From Vibrio fortis (GTDB lineage Bacteria; Pseudomonadota; Gammaproteobacteria; Enterobacterales; Vibrionaceae), in assembly GCF_024347475.1 (NCBI RefSeq), contig NZ_AP025489.1, positions 268,196 to 332,195 on the forward strand: a DNA stretch of 64,000 nt, given 5' to 3'. Each line of letters starts with the position of its first letter. The first letter of the stretch is position 1. Both the position numbers and the translations under genes were made by a program. Under the pieces are notes generated by a model. That model was not told where the DNA came from and searched no databases. It worked only from the letters and a program-made list of their open reading frames with translations. Positions 17,310 to 26,218 of this stretch are shown piece by piece.

Positions 17310-18308
17310 TTAAGCAAGCGATTTAATTTTTCTTAATATCGGAATAATTAAGGCCAATATCAACATGGCTTGAAGAGCTGTATCGACATAGTTGATGTCA
17401 TGCCCAAGCGCTGTCGTATGTTTAGAGAATTGATAGAGTCCCAATGCGCTATAAATCACTAGCAAGCTTAACACCATTGAATACTGTTGGCCGTCACGCC
17501 AATTCTCGCACTGACTCCAGCGCAATATAAAGTACATTCCGAGCAGATAGATAAACAGCATTGAAAACGCAACAAAATGCTCACTCAGACCAAGCGTGTA
17601 CATGCAATAGTGTTGACCGAAAAACACAATGCCCAAAAGTGTAGTGGTGACAAACACCTGTATGTTGCTAACACGTCTGTTGTTACGTTTTAAGGCGATT
17701 TTAGGTCTAACAAGCGCGAGAGCGAAAAAAACTAGTATGGCCGCGATAACGGCTAATTTTTGTAGCAACGTACTTTCATAGGGAAAGGCCTGTTGGGTTC
17801 CAAGGAAAATGGATGCTGATGCCACAAAGTAGAGAGTTGTACATACGACAAAGGATGGCCAGTTTAACCAAGGTTTTTTCCGCTCTGAACTACCCAAGTG
17901 CAATTCAACCATTAATATTGGTAAACAAATACTGCCAAGGCTATGAAGTCCAAGAATATATATTATCCAGAATGGTGACGTACCAATTGACTCGATATAG
18001 CCAAAAGATAGTAATCCTGCGTGATAGTAATCTGCGTTGAAAAACGTTTGAGTTAACAACCCCTCTTCTATTAAACCAAACGCAATAGAAAGCGTGAAAA
18101 CTCCAACCCAGCCACTTCGACTTCGTCGTGCAATTTCTCTCACAAGCAACGCACCACAGCCGTAAAAAGGCACTAAGAATAGGAGTGATGAAAGCTGCCT
18201 AAGTGACCATATACCCAACAAATACTCGGCGATAATGGGGCTTAAGATACAAAGTGAGATAGTACCTAATTTGGCATCGCTAAAGCGAATAAGTTTCTGC
18301 AGTGACAT
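17310..18308 (-). CDS. Polytopic membrane protein of unknown function
   Basis: This 332-residue protein has about ten hydrophobic segments spread over its whole length. A conserved-looking stretch FTLSIAFGLIEEGLLTQTFF near residue 75 lies in the membrane. The EE pair recalls CPBP proteases, but the accompanying Arg and the later His motifs are not evident. No signal peptide or soluble domain is seen. It is a lone minus-strand gene. I cannot assign a substrate or reaction. Confidence 0.55.
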   Translation of the reverse strand: MSLQKLIRFSDAKLGTISLCILSPIIAEYLLGIWSLRQLSSLLFLVPFYGCGALLVREIARRSRSGWVGVFTLSIAFGLIEEGLLTQTFFNADYYHAGLLSFGYIESIGTSPFWIIYILGLHSLGSICLPILMVELHLGSSERKKPWLNWPSFVVCTTLYFVASASIFLGTQQAFPYESTLLQKLAVIAAILVFFALALVRPKIALKRNNRRVSNIQVFVTTTLLGIVFFGQHYCMYTLGLSEHFVAFSMLFIYLLGMYFILRWSQCENWRDGQQYSMVLSLLVIYSALGLYQFSKHTTALGHDINYVDTALQAMLILALIIPILRKIKSLA

Positions 18309-18504
18309 GGGAATATAGGTTCTTCAAATTAAATGGCTGAGGGTCGCCTCAAAAACCAAAGTGTTTCAGATTTCTCTATTTCAGTAAAACCGTTAATCAA
18401 AGTTTATTGCACATAACTAAAAGACTTTCCAAATCTGGAATTACCCACCCATCGCCAATTTAGCAACGCCACTGACTCAGAATTGTCCAAAGCCGTATTA
18501 CGCA

Positions 18505-18530
18505 CCCTTATGGTTGCCCCTTATGGTTGC
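18505..18530. repeat. Perfect 13-bp tandem duplication
   Basis: CCCTTATGGTTGC occurs twice in direct succession, in the intergenic region after the Lrp-type gene. It looks like replication slippage. Confidence 0.8.
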
Positions 18531-18554
18531 GTTATGCGCTGTGTTGTTTGTCGA

Positions 18555-18983
18555 TCAGAATATTTTGTTAATGAGTAAATTGGCTTCAGTCTGTTCGATG
18601 CCTTCGATAGAACGTATTCGACCTAGCACCCCACCTAACATTGATAGATTTTGGCTACGTAGGTTAGCGATCAGATCCCATTTCCCATTAGTGTGGTACA
18701 CGCTCAATACCTCTGGAAAACTTTGCAGATTTTTAAGTACATTGTTCTCATCCTTAGCCGCCACACAAATGCTAATGATTGCTTCGACCTGACTCTGCTC
18801 CGTATCTTCGCTCAGTTTGACGGTATAACCTAGGATCACTCCTAATTTCTCTAGCTTGCTGATCCGGTTTTGTACCGTAGCGCGTGATACTTTGAGCTGC
18901 TTTGCAAGGTTGACCACTGGCATGCGCGCATCTTTTCTCAGTAAGGCAATTAGCTCGCGGTCTTTATCATCTAGGTTGCTCAC
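18555..18983 (-). CDS. Lrp/AsnC family transcriptional regulator
   Basis: This 142-residue protein has an N-terminal winged HTH (LAKQLKVSRATVQNRISKLE) and a C-terminal RAM ligand-binding domain (VEAIISICVAAKDE... SVYHTNGKWDLIANLR), the full Lrp/AsnC layout. I use a GTG start at 18983 (V-SNLDDKDRELI): AGGAG lies 7 nt upstream and the protein then begins like other Lrp members, whereas an ATG at 19016 has no ribosome binding site. It is divergent from the ornithine cyclodeaminase gene and probably controls it in response to an amino acid. Confidence 0.9.
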   Translation of the reverse strand: MSNLDDKDRELIALLRKDARMPVVNLAKQLKVSRATVQNRISKLEKLGVILGYTVKLSEDTEQSQVEAIISICVAAKDENNVLKNLQSFPEVLSVYHTNGKWDLIANLRSQNLSMLGGVLGRIRSIEGIEQTEANLLINKIF

Positions 18984-19156
18984 ACCTTTTCTCCTGATTC
19001 GCTTATCCACTGACATATTGTTAAATGATGCGATCAAAACGCCAGTTATGGGTAGATATTTGTGCAATTTTCTGTCTTTTTGTTGGCTCAAGTCGCGTCT
19101 AGACTATCTTCACTCGCAGTATGCATATGAATAATAAGAGATTGAGGAGCTGTTGG

Positions 19157-20179
19157 ATGACACTATTTTTGGATGTACAAGCACTAGGCCGTCTGGTAAA
19201 TGCGCAAGGTGCTGATACTTTTATGGCAGATTTGCTTGGATATATGGAACAAGACTTCTGTCGCTGGCCAGAGTTTGATAAGTCGGCGCGAAGCGCAGCG
19301 CACAGCGAGGTTGGGGTTATCGAGTTGATGCCCGTTGCAGATCATAATTTATATGGCTTCAAATATGTGAATGGGCATCCATCTAATCCAAATCAGGGCC
19401 TATCAACCGTGATGGCGTTTGGTGCTTTGTCTGAGGTGGCGACGGGTTACCCACGCCTGCTGTCCGAACTGACTATCTCGACCGCTCTACGTACAGCAGT
19501 AACTTCAGTGATGGCGGCAAAGGCGTTGGCAAGAAAAGACAGTCAGTCGATGGGGATGATTGGCTGTGGTGCACAGAGTGAATTTCAGGCCATCGCTTTT
19601 CATGCCATTTTAGGGATCAAAGAGTTACGTATTTTCGATATTGATGTTGAAGCGATGGAGAAGCTAGCTTCGCATCTTGAGGCTTACCCTGATCTGAAGG
19701 TGATCAAGGCGGACAGCGCAAAGTCTTGCGTGAATGGTGCAGATATCGTAACAACCGTCACTGCTGATAAGGCGTATGCGACGATCCTGACACCTGATAT
19801 GGTCGAGCCGGGCATGCATATAAATGGAGTAGGTGGGGATTGCCCAGGTAAAACCGAGTTGCATCTAGATGTGTTGCTTAATGGCAAGATCTTCATAGAA
19901 CATGAGCCGCAAACTCGCGTTGAAGGGGATATCCAACAATTGCCAGCTGAGTACCCAGTGTATCCATTGTGGGAAGTGATTGCAGGTAAGAGCATTGGAC
20001 GAGAAAGCGAGCAACAGGTCACTATCTTTGATTCGGTGGGCTTTGCACTCGAGGACCTTTCAGTACTGCGTTATATCTATGACCTTGCTACTGAGCTCGG
20101 TTTTGGCGAAACGATAGAGTTAGTTCCGCACATGAACAATCCGAAAGATCTATTTGGCCTAATGAAATCGACTCAATAG
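19157..20179 (+). CDS. Ornithine cyclodeaminase / mu-crystallin family protein
   Basis: This 340-residue NAD-dependent protein has the family Rossmann motif MGMIGCGAQSEFQAIAFHA near residue 130, the preceding substrate segment TALRTAVTSVMAAKALAR and INGVGGDCPGKTELH, where the Asp is the usual catalytic residue in ornithine cyclodeaminases. The likely reaction is ornithine to proline plus ammonia, although other members reduce ketimines or act on alanine. GAGGAG precedes the ATG at 19157. It is divergent from an Lrp-type regulator, a common pairing. Confidence 0.8.
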   Translation: MTLFLDVQALGRLVNAQGADTFMADLLGYMEQDFCRWPEFDKSARSAAHSEVGVIELMPVADHNLYGFKYVNGHPSNPNQGLSTVMAFGALSEVATGYPRLLSELTISTALRTAVTSVMAAKALARKDSQSMGMIGCGAQSEFQAIAFHAILGIKELRIFDIDVEAMEKLASHLEAYPDLKVIKADSAKSCVNGADIVTTVTADKAYATILTPDMVEPGMHINGVGGDCPGKTELHLDVLLNGKIFIEHEPQTRVEGDIQQLPAEYPVYPLWEVIAGKSIGRESEQQVTIFDSVGFALEDLSVLRYIYDLATELGFGETIELVPHMNNPKDLFGLMKSTQ

Positions 20180-20246
20180 TTCGACATCTATAGTGCTTAA
20201 ATGTCACCGCCTTCTAGCGTTTCCCGGTGCCATAATTCAATGAAAA

Positions 20247-20279
20247 AATGCCCATTAGCAATAATCGCTAATGGGCATT
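20247..20279. terminator. Bidirectional terminator
   Basis: AATGCCCATTAGC and GCTAATGGGCATT form a perfect 13-bp stem with a 7-nt loop between the convergent cyclodeaminase and VOC genes. Confidence 0.85.
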
Positions 20280-20307
20280 AAAAATGTTCTCACTTCTGGG
20301 CAACTAA

Positions 20308-20799
20308 TTACTCGTAGTCAGAAGCGTAAGTGTCTTCGTAAGAGTGCGAGTAAAACTCAAATAGGTTACCAAACGGGTCTTCTAGGTAAACCATTTGTGC
20401 TTGCTTAGAATCGTCTTCTGGGTGGTAACGGTGAATATCCATACGAACTTTACCGCCAAACTCTTCAACACGTTTGATTGCTGATTCAAACTGTTCTTTA
20501 GGTAGCTGTAAACAGAAGTGGAAGATACCTAGGCGAGAGAAATCAACGTTATGACGCTCTTCTCGGTCAACCATTTCAAATAGTTCCACACCAATACCAT
20601 CTGATGTTACTAGGTGCGCAATGTTGAAGCCTTTGAAGCCTTCACCAAACACAGCAATACACATACGGCCGATTGCTGTTTCACGTTCTTCCATCACTTT
20701 AGTGTTGTTCATTACAATGCGAAGGCCAAGGGCTTTAGTATAGAACTCTACCGCTTTGTCCATATCGCCAACCATGATACCAACGTGATTCATTTTCAT
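20308..20799 (-). CDS. VOC (glyoxalase-fold) family protein
   Basis: This 163-residue protein has the paired beta-alpha-beta modules of the vicinal oxygen chelate fold: MNHVGIMVGDMDKAVEFYTK at the start with the first metal His, IFHFCLQLPKEQF in the middle and YLEDPFGNLFEFYSH at the end with the metal Glu. It probably acts as a lyase or dioxygenase on a small electrophile; the substrate is unknown. GGAG lies 6 nt before the ATG at 20799. It is divergent from a DoxX gene across an inverted repeat, so the two may share a regulator. Confidence 0.8.
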   Translation of the reverse strand: MKMNHVGIMVGDMDKAVEFYTKALGLRIVMNNTKVMEERETAIGRMCIAVFGEGFKGFNIAHLVTSDGIGVELFEMVDREERHNVDFSRLGIFHFCLQLPKEQFESAIKRVEEFGGKVRMDIHRYHPEDDSKQAQMVYLEDPFGNLFEFYSHSYEDTYASDYE

Positions 20800-20891
20800 A
20801 TTCTGCTCCAAAATCTGTCTAGATAATTTGTCTTGTTTTCAGCGTTTCGCTTCGATGGGGAGAATATTAGGGCATTCGATTAATTAAATGA

Positions 20892-20920
20892 AATTATCAT
20901 AAATTATATTAATGATAATT
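20892..20920. promoter_or_regulatory. Inverted repeat, candidate operator
   Basis: AATTATCAT-N11-ATGATAATT is a perfect 9-bp inverted repeat in the divergent VOC/DoxX promoter region. It has the form of a dimeric (LysR- or MarR-type) operator; no regulator gene is adjacent. Confidence 0.45.
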
Positions 20921-21096
20921 TTTTGTTATTTTGTAATTGAGGAAAAGTTCAATAAATCTTGTTCGAAAAAATTGAATTAATGCATCAAAATTGCAGGATT
21001 CTTTCTGTTGGTCATGCCACATAGACTGTTCATCAACAGCTGAGGGAGGATTGATATACCACCTCATATTGATCAAATAACTTTAAGGACATGACT

Positions 21097-21540
21097 ATGA
21101 AAGCACTTATTCAAAAACTCGCACAATCAAACGCTGGCTTTGGTGCTCTGGCACTGCGAGTACCAGTTGGTATCATCTTTATGGCACATGGTGCGCAAAA
21201 ACTGTTTGGTTGGTTTGGTGGCTATGGCTTAGAAGGTACTGGGCAGTGGATGGCGTCAATTGGTCTAGGCCCTGGGGTGTTGATGGCGTTCTTGGCGGGC
21301 AGTGCAGAGTTTGTCGGTGGTCTGTTTATTCTTCTAGGGTTGCTCACTCGTCCGGCTGCAGCTGCACTAGCAGTAACGATGTTAGTTGCCATTTTTGCGG
21401 TTCATTTTGAAAATGGTTTGTTTATGTCAAACAACGGTTACGAGTTTGGCTTAGCACTGCTAGCCGCAAGTGTATCTCTAGCATTCTCTGGTGCAGGTAA
21501 GGCAGCAATTGACCAAACCCTAGCTAAGAAACTGATTTAA
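21097..21540 (+). CDS. DoxX family membrane protein
   Basis: This 147-residue protein has four membrane segments and the DoxX motifs LRVPVGIIFMAHGAQKLFGW near residue 20 and GSAEFVGGLFILLGLLTRPA in the middle. DoxX-like proteins are quinone-linked or redox-associated membrane proteins of uncertain function, often induced by electrophile stress. AAGGA lies 9 nt before the ATG at 21097; the ATG at 21091 is too close. A terminator follows. Confidence 0.85.
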   Translation: MKALIQKLAQSNAGFGALALRVPVGIIFMAHGAQKLFGWFGGYGLEGTGQWMASIGLGPGVLMAFLAGSAEFVGGLFILLGLLTRPAAAALAVTMLVAIFAVHFENGLFMSNNGYEFGLALLAASVSLAFSGAGKAAIDQTLAKKLI

Positions 21541-21568
21541 ATTTTTGGCTCGAACTCAATGTTTACCT

Positions 21569-21593
21569 AGGCGCTCATTTGAGCGCCTTTTTT
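21569..21593 (+). terminator. Rho-independent terminator
   Basis: AGGCGCTC-ATTT-GAGCGCCT followed by a T run, right after the DoxX gene. Confidence 0.85.
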
Positions 21594-21736
21594 ATCTTCA
21601 TTCTGGTCGACTGATAAATAAAAAGTTGATAATCAATGTTGACCTGTCTATAGCTTTACACTTTATAGTTTGATTATTGAAAGCACTCTGACGTCGAAGT
21701 ATTGAGTGCGGATACCTATTAATTGGATAGAAAGAT

Positions 21737-22243
21737 ATGAACATTAGACATGAAACAGAGCTAGATTTAAATCACATAGAATCGACGACTTATCAAGCCT
21801 TTGAAAATCATCCTCATCACGAACCGGGTGCAAAACCGACTGAACATTTGATCGTGAAAAGGCTGCGAGAAGCCAATGCATTAACGCTTTCTCTCGTTTA
21901 CGAGGAAGGAGAGCAACTCATCGGACACATTGCCTTGTCTCCAGTCATGATTGATGGAAACGACAGCCGATGGTTGGGATTAGGTCCAGTATCCGTTGCG
22001 CCCTCACATCAAGGTAAAGGTGTTGGAAGTGCATTGATTCGTGAAGCACTTTCACAAGTTAAAAACTCAGGCTTTGAGGGCGTTGTTTTACTCGGTGAAC
22101 CGCAATATTACGGCCGATTTGGCTTCAAATCACAACCAGAATTGACCTTATCAGGTGTGCCAGCAGAGTACTTCCTAGCGTTATCATTCAATGGTGAAAT
22201 CCCTGTGGGGCAAGTGAGCTATCACTCAGCGTTCTATGGTTGA
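21737..22243 (+). CDS. GNAT family N-acetyltransferase (YhbS-like)
   Basis: This 168-residue protein has the acetyl-CoA binding motif A region LGPVSVAPSHQGKGVGSALI (residues 82-101), followed by GVVLLGEPQYYGRFGFK, characteristic of the YhbS branch of GNAT enzymes. The acceptor is unknown. It lies 59 nt upstream of the MerR-methyltransferase fusion on the same strand and may be co-transcribed with it. Confidence 0.85.
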   Translation: MNIRHETELDLNHIESTTYQAFENHPHHEPGAKPTEHLIVKRLREANALTLSLVYEEGEQLIGHIALSPVMIDGNDSRWLGLGPVSVAPSHQGKGVGSALIREALSQVKNSGFEGVVLLGEPQYYGRFGFKSQPELTLSGVPAEYFLALSFNGEIPVGQVSYHSAFYG

Positions 22244-22302
22244 CTTGTCTATAACTTCATAGTTTAAAGTGGTTAACAGAAGCTAAAAAATGAGCGTAAA
22301 CC

Positions 22303-23472
22303 ATGTATCAAATATCTGAGTTGGCAAAACAAGTAGGGCTGTCTCGTACTGCACTACTTTATTACGAGAAACAGAACCTTATTTCTGGTCGACGACTAGA
22401 GAATGGGTATCGCGTATACAGTGACAAAGATGTGCAGCGTGTACGTTTGATTCAACAGTTACAAGCTGGTGGTTTGACCCTGCAAGAGTGCAAGATTTGC
22501 CTTGAAGCCAAGGTAGATAGGCAACTGCTTCAGAATCGACTTAAGGCTTTGGATGAAGAGATTGAGCAGAAGCAAAAGTCGCGAACTCTTTTGGCAGCGA
22601 TGCTTGGAGAGGGCGACTTAAAGGCATGGCATGAAGGGCTAGATAAACTGGCACCAGATGCTCATCTTGACTGGTTAATGAAGCAAGGCTTTAGTGAGAA
22701 AGAAGCCTTGCGATTGAAATGGTTATCAAAAGATATGAACGAACATGATCTCTATATGGCTGACTTTATGCGTGTATTTGAAACGCTAGAGCGATGGGGG
22801 CCAGGCAGTGAAGAAGAAACGAAGAAAGCACTGTCGCGAGTACCGACTAAGCCGACTAACATCCTCGAGATTGGTTGTGGTAAAGGGTTAGCCACTCAAG
22901 TATTAGCGCAGCAGACCAATGCGAGAATTACCGCGCTTGATAATGAACAATCGGCATTAGACAGATTAACGGAGCGATTTGAGCAACTCGGCCTGTCTCA
23001 GCGTCTCGAAACGGAATGTTCGAGTATGACCGAACTACCGTTTGCTAAACGAAGCTTTGATTTGATGTGGGCTGAAGGCAGTGCGTATATCATGGGTGTA
23101 GAGAAAGCTCTCTCTGCATGGAAAGACCTGTTGAGCGACGATGGTTACCTTATGATCAGCGACATGGTGTGGCGCACTGAGTCTCCAAGTAAGGCGTCTA
23201 TAGAGTTTTGGAACCAAGAGTACCCAGATATTCAATTGGTACAAACGCGCATAGAACAGATGAGCAAAGCGGGGTATCAGGTTGTCGACCATTTTCCAAT
23301 GAGTGAAGAGGCATGGTTGAACTACTACGCCCCATTGAGTCAGAGAGTCGCAGAGCTTGAACCAGAAATGGCCGAATCGGCGGCGTTTAAAGACATCAAA
23401 CATGAAGTCAACTTATGTACCCAACGAGCCAATGAGTTTGGCTATCACATGTTTGTACTGGCTAGAAACTGA
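22303..23472 (+). CDS. MerR-type regulator fused to a SAM-dependent methyltransferase
   Basis: This 389-residue protein joins two domains. Residues 1-75 are a MerR winged HTH (YQISELAKQVGLSRTALLYY, then NGYRVYSDKDVQRVRLIQQL). A linker helix EEIEQKQKSRTLL follows. Residues from about 187 form a class I methyltransferase with ILEIGCGKG as the SAM-binding motif and LDNEQSALDRL after it. The fusion suggests a regulator that modifies or senses a small molecule through its enzyme domain, but no substrate can be named. The frame is continuous with no sign of a sequencing artefact. Confidence 0.8.
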   Translation: MYQISELAKQVGLSRTALLYYEKQNLISGRRLENGYRVYSDKDVQRVRLIQQLQAGGLTLQECKICLEAKVDRQLLQNRLKALDEEIEQKQKSRTLLAAMLGEGDLKAWHEGLDKLAPDAHLDWLMKQGFSEKEALRLKWLSKDMNEHDLYMADFMRVFETLERWGPGSEEETKKALSRVPTKPTNILEIGCGKGLATQVLAQQTNARITALDNEQSALDRLTERFEQLGLSQRLETECSSMTELPFAKRSFDLMWAEGSAYIMGVEKALSAWKDLLSDDGYLMISDMVWRTESPSKASIEFWNQEYPDIQLVQTRIEQMSKAGYQVVDHFPMSEEAWLNYYAPLSQRVAELEPEMAESAAFKDIKHEVNLCTQRANEFGYHMFVLARN

Positions 23473-23522
23473 TCCGTCAGTTTTGTCTATTAACACCTCG
23501 ATGTGGAAGCTAAGTATTTGTG

Positions 23523-23549
23523 AGCGGACTGTATGGTCCGCTTTTTTTG
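23523..23549 (+). terminator. Rho-independent terminator
   Basis: AGCGGAC-TGTATG-GTCCGCT followed by seven T, after the MerR-methyltransferase gene. Confidence 0.85.
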
Positions 23550-23564
23550 TTCAAATCATCTTTG

Positions 23565-23605
23565 ATAGGTTTTACCTACTAGATTGATAGAAAAGTCCAA
23601 ATTTA
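23565..23605. promoter_or_regulatory. Candidate OxyR site upstream of ahpC
   Basis: ATAGGTTTTACCTAC followed 7 nt later by a second ATAG fits the left half and spacing of the OxyR motif (ATAG-N7-CTAT-N7-ATAG). The far right half matches poorly. It lies about 100 nt upstream of ahpC. Confidence 0.4.
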
Positions 23606-23686
23606 CCCTTCTCAAGATTCGTTGCAATATAACCCCAACAGCGCAAGAGAGCGCAAACACAACCGAATTATTGAGAGAGTAAAATC

Positions 23687-24244
23687 ATGATCAACACAGA
23701 AATCAAACCATTCAACGCAACAGCATTCAAAAACGGCGAGTTCGTAGAAATCACAGAGCAAGACGTGAAAGGTAAGTGGGCAGTATTCTTCTTCTACCCA
23801 GCAGATTTTACTTTCGTATGTCCTACTGAACTTGTAGACCTACAAGAGAAATACGCAGAGCTTCAGTCTCGCGGCGTTGAAGTTTACTCAGTATCAACAG
23901 ACACACACTTCTCTCACAAAGCATGGCACGATACGTCTGACAAAATCGGTACTATCGAGTACTTCATGGTAGGTGACCAAACAGGCACTATCACAAACAA
24001 CTTCAACGTAATGCGTGAAGGCCAAGGCCTAGCAGACCGTGCTACGTTCCTAATCGACCCAGAAGGTGTTATCCAAGCAATGGAAATCACTGCTGAAGGC
24101 ATCGGTCGTGACGCTGAAGACCTACTACGTAAAGTGAAAGCAGCTCAGTACGTTGCAAACAACCCAGGTGAAGTTTGCCCAGCAAAATGGAAAGAAGGCG
24201 AAGAGACACTAGCACCATCTCTAGACCTAGTAGGTAAGATCTAA
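23687..24244 (+). CDS. ahpC: Alkyl hydroperoxide reductase C (typical 2-Cys peroxiredoxin)
   Basis: This 185-residue protein has the peroxidatic Cys45 in YPADFTFVCPTELVDLQ and the resolving Cys164 in NPGEVCPAKW, with the length typical of AhpC. It reduces peroxides in the cytoplasm. The codon usage is strongly biased (highly expressed type). No ahpF reductase gene follows; its partner must be encoded elsewhere or a thioredoxin serves it. Confidence 0.95.
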   Translation: MINTEIKPFNATAFKNGEFVEITEQDVKGKWAVFFFYPADFTFVCPTELVDLQEKYAELQSRGVEVYSVSTDTHFSHKAWHDTSDKIGTIEYFMVGDQTGTITNNFNVMREGQGLADRATFLIDPEGVIQAMEITAEGIGRDAEDLLRKVKAAQYVANNPGEVCPAKWKEGEETLAPSLDLVGKI

Positions 24245-24438
24245 GCATCTGCTAACCGATTCTACAGGCGCACCTCAGCCTGCCTCCTAAAGGGCTTTGG
24301 TGCGCCACCCTAATCCCTTTCGCTCTACCATGACATTGAGTTTTGTCCACTTAGTTTTACGAAAGTAACTTAGACGGTGGAGCGTGAGTTCTCCCTCTGT
24401 CCAACACGTTCTTGTTAGAACCTTGTCGAAAATTCGAC

Positions 24439-24470
24439 ACCACTCCTATGGATTTAGGAGTGGTTTTTTT
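24439..24470 (+). terminator. Rho-independent terminator after ahpC
   Basis: ACCACTCCT and AGGAGTGGT form a 9-bp stem with an 8-nt loop and a seven-T tail, about 195 nt after ahpC. Confidence 0.85.
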
Positions 24471-24474
24471 CTTG

Positions 24475-24951
24475 TTATTTCAAAGCAGCTAAAATTGTCT
24501 CAGCTTTGCTTGCTTCAAATTGTTTTGGCTCTTCAACATTAAGCTGAGTGACTACGCCATTTTCCACGATCATTGCGTATCTTTGAGAGCGCACGCCGCC
24601 AAATGTCGCGGTATCCATTTCTAATCCAAGCGCTTTGGTAAAACTCGCGTCACCATCTCCAAGCATCAGAATCTCAGAAGCGTTGTGTGTTTTACCCCAT
24701 GCATTCATGACAAACGCATCGTTTACAGATACACATGCAATTACATCAACGCCTGTCGCTTTGATCTGATCAGCTAAAACGACATAGCCAGGTAGGTGGG
24801 CTTCAGAGCATGTTGGTGTAAAAGCACCTGGGACTGCAAAAAGTACCACTTTCTTATTTGCAAAAAGCGTTTCGGTCGCGTGATTCTGCATTCCTCCATG
24901 GGTCAGTTCACTAAGAGTGGCGTTTGGTAATGTTTGGCCTTGTTGAATCAT
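24475..24951 (-). CDS. Peroxiredoxin, Prx5 (AhpE/hybrid-Prx) type
   Basis: This 158-residue protein has the Prx5 active-site motif AVPGAFTPTCSEAHLPGY with the peroxidatic Cys48, and the VNDAFVMNAWGK segment typical of this class. It lacks the glutaredoxin domain that some gammaproteobacterial relatives carry. It reduces peroxides using a thiol donor such as glutaredoxin. AAGGAAAGC precedes the ATG. It converges on ahpC, giving two unrelated peroxiredoxins side by side. Confidence 0.9.
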   Translation of the reverse strand: MIQQGQTLPNATLSELTHGGMQNHATETLFANKKVVLFAVPGAFTPTCSEAHLPGYVVLADQIKATGVDVIACVSVNDAFVMNAWGKTHNASEILMLGDGDASFTKALGLEMDTATFGGVRSQRYAMIVENGVVTQLNVEEPKQFEASKAETILAALK

Positions 24952-25121
24952 TTTTGCTTTCCTTGTTGTGTTTGTTCTAGCAGTTTAGCGAGCAATACTG
25001 AATTGAACCACCGACAGAAAGTAAGGGATTGAGAGTATTACTAAAAAGTGAGTCATAGACTATCCGCATCACTCGCGATATCTTGGTGTTTACTTAAGTG
25101 TTTTCTCCAAGTTAATGACCG

Positions 25122-25907
25122 TTGAAGGTTAGAAACAGAATAGGTAGGTGCAGTATTAAAACTTTGGTTTACGATGTGTTTTCTGGGAAGTTTCAATCTG
25201 GAAACCCTTGCGGTGTGGTGATGCTAGATGAGTGGTTGACTGACGCCGAGCTGCTCCAATTGAGTCAACAGCTTGGTCAACCGGTGACTTCGTTTTTGAT
25301 GGAGTCGAATGGACAATTCCAGATTCGTTGGTTTTCATTGGAGAGTGAAATTAACCTTTGTGGTCACGGTAGTTTGGGAGCTGGCTCTTTTCTCATCACC
25401 GAATATCAACTCAATACAGTAGAGCTACACAGTGAATACGGCACAGTGACGGTTCAGAAGCGAGGTGAAGGTTTCTGTATGACACTTCCTGCTTGGAACG
25501 GTGAACCTTGTGTCATTCCTGATTCATTGAATGGTAGTTTCATGCAAGTGGATGACGTATTTTCTACTCGCGATCTAGTGATCGTTTTGCCAGATGAACA
25601 ATCTGTTGCCAACTTTCTACCTGACCAACAAAAAATTAAGCAGGTTCGTAAACATCATGCTCTGATTGTTACTGCGTCGAGTGGCGATAGCGAGTACGTT
25701 TTAAGGTATTTCGCGCCCAACATCGGCATAGATGAAGATTTGGCGACAGGGTCCGCGCAATGCTCGTTAGCTCCGTATTGGTTTGATAAGCTTGGCGTGG
25801 AAACTCTGAGTGTTCGCCAATTATCTAAAGCGGGTGGTCTTTTTCGTGTCGAGAAGGCTTCAGACTCGCTCATCACCATTATTGCGAATGTGACTGTTCG
25901 AGCATAA
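25122..25907 (+). CDS. PhzF-family protein, atypical
   Basis: This protein of up to 261 residues has the PhzF/DAP-epimerase-like two-domain fold motifs: VYDVFSGKFQSGNPCGVV, INLCGHGSLGAG and DEDLATGSAQCSLA. The position that normally holds the catalytic Glu in the SET-F motif reads QPVTSF here, so Val appears to replace Glu. No ATG or GTG occurs where PhzF proteins usually begin. The frame opens with a TTG at 25122, and an ATT near 25155 behind TAGGTAGGTGC is another possible start. Activity is therefore doubtful. It precedes a MazG-like gene by 26 nt. Confidence 0.7.
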   Translation: MKVRNRIGRCSIKTLVYDVFSGKFQSGNPCGVVMLDEWLTDAELLQLSQQLGQPVTSFLMESNGQFQIRWFSLESEINLCGHGSLGAGSFLITEYQLNTVELHSEYGTVTVQKRGEGFCMTLPAWNGEPCVIPDSLNGSFMQVDDVFSTRDLVIVLPDEQSVANFLPDQQKIKQVRKHHALIVTASSGDSEYVLRYFAPNIGIDEDLATGSAQCSLAPYWFDKLGVETLSVRQLSKAGGLFRVEKASDSLITIIANVTVRA

Positions 25908-25933
25908 ACACTAGATAAGCGTAAAAGGAAGTT

Positions 25934-26218
25934 ATGAAATTATCTGAATTACAAAACCACATCAAAGCATTTGATCATGCCCCTGAGCTGTCTGATCACT
26001 ATTTCTTAAAGTTGATAGAAGAAGTTGGGGAAGTTTCGGAAGCCATTCGTAAAGGGCAAAGTGGTCAGCCAGCATTAGAAGAGTTAAAGGGGTCGATTGC
26101 TGAAGAGTTGTATGATGTCCTCTACTACGTCTGTGCTTTGGCAAACATCTACGACGTGGACTTAGAGAAAACTCATGAACTTAAAGAAATCCTAAACAAA
26201 GCCAAGTACAACCGTTGA
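25934..26218 (+). CDS. MazG-like nucleotide pyrophosphohydrolase
   Basis: This 94-residue protein has the all-alpha NTP pyrophosphohydrolase metal site: LIEEVGEVSEAIRKG near residue 28 and AEELYDVLYYVCALAN near residue 57, giving the E-E-x2-E plus E-x2-D pattern. It would hydrolyse a (d)NTP or a related compound. AAGGA precedes the ATG, and the PhzF-like gene ends 26 nt upstream, so the two may be an operon. Confidence 0.85.
   Translation: MKLSELQNHIKAFDHAPELSDHYFLKLIEEVGEVSEAIRKGQSGQPALEELKGSIAEELYDVLYYVCALANIYDVDLEKTHELKEILNKAKYNR

Noticed and set aside
17310..18308. CPBP-type intramembrane protease assignment
   Set aside because: An EE pair is present in a membrane segment, but the accompanying Arg and His motifs are not seen.
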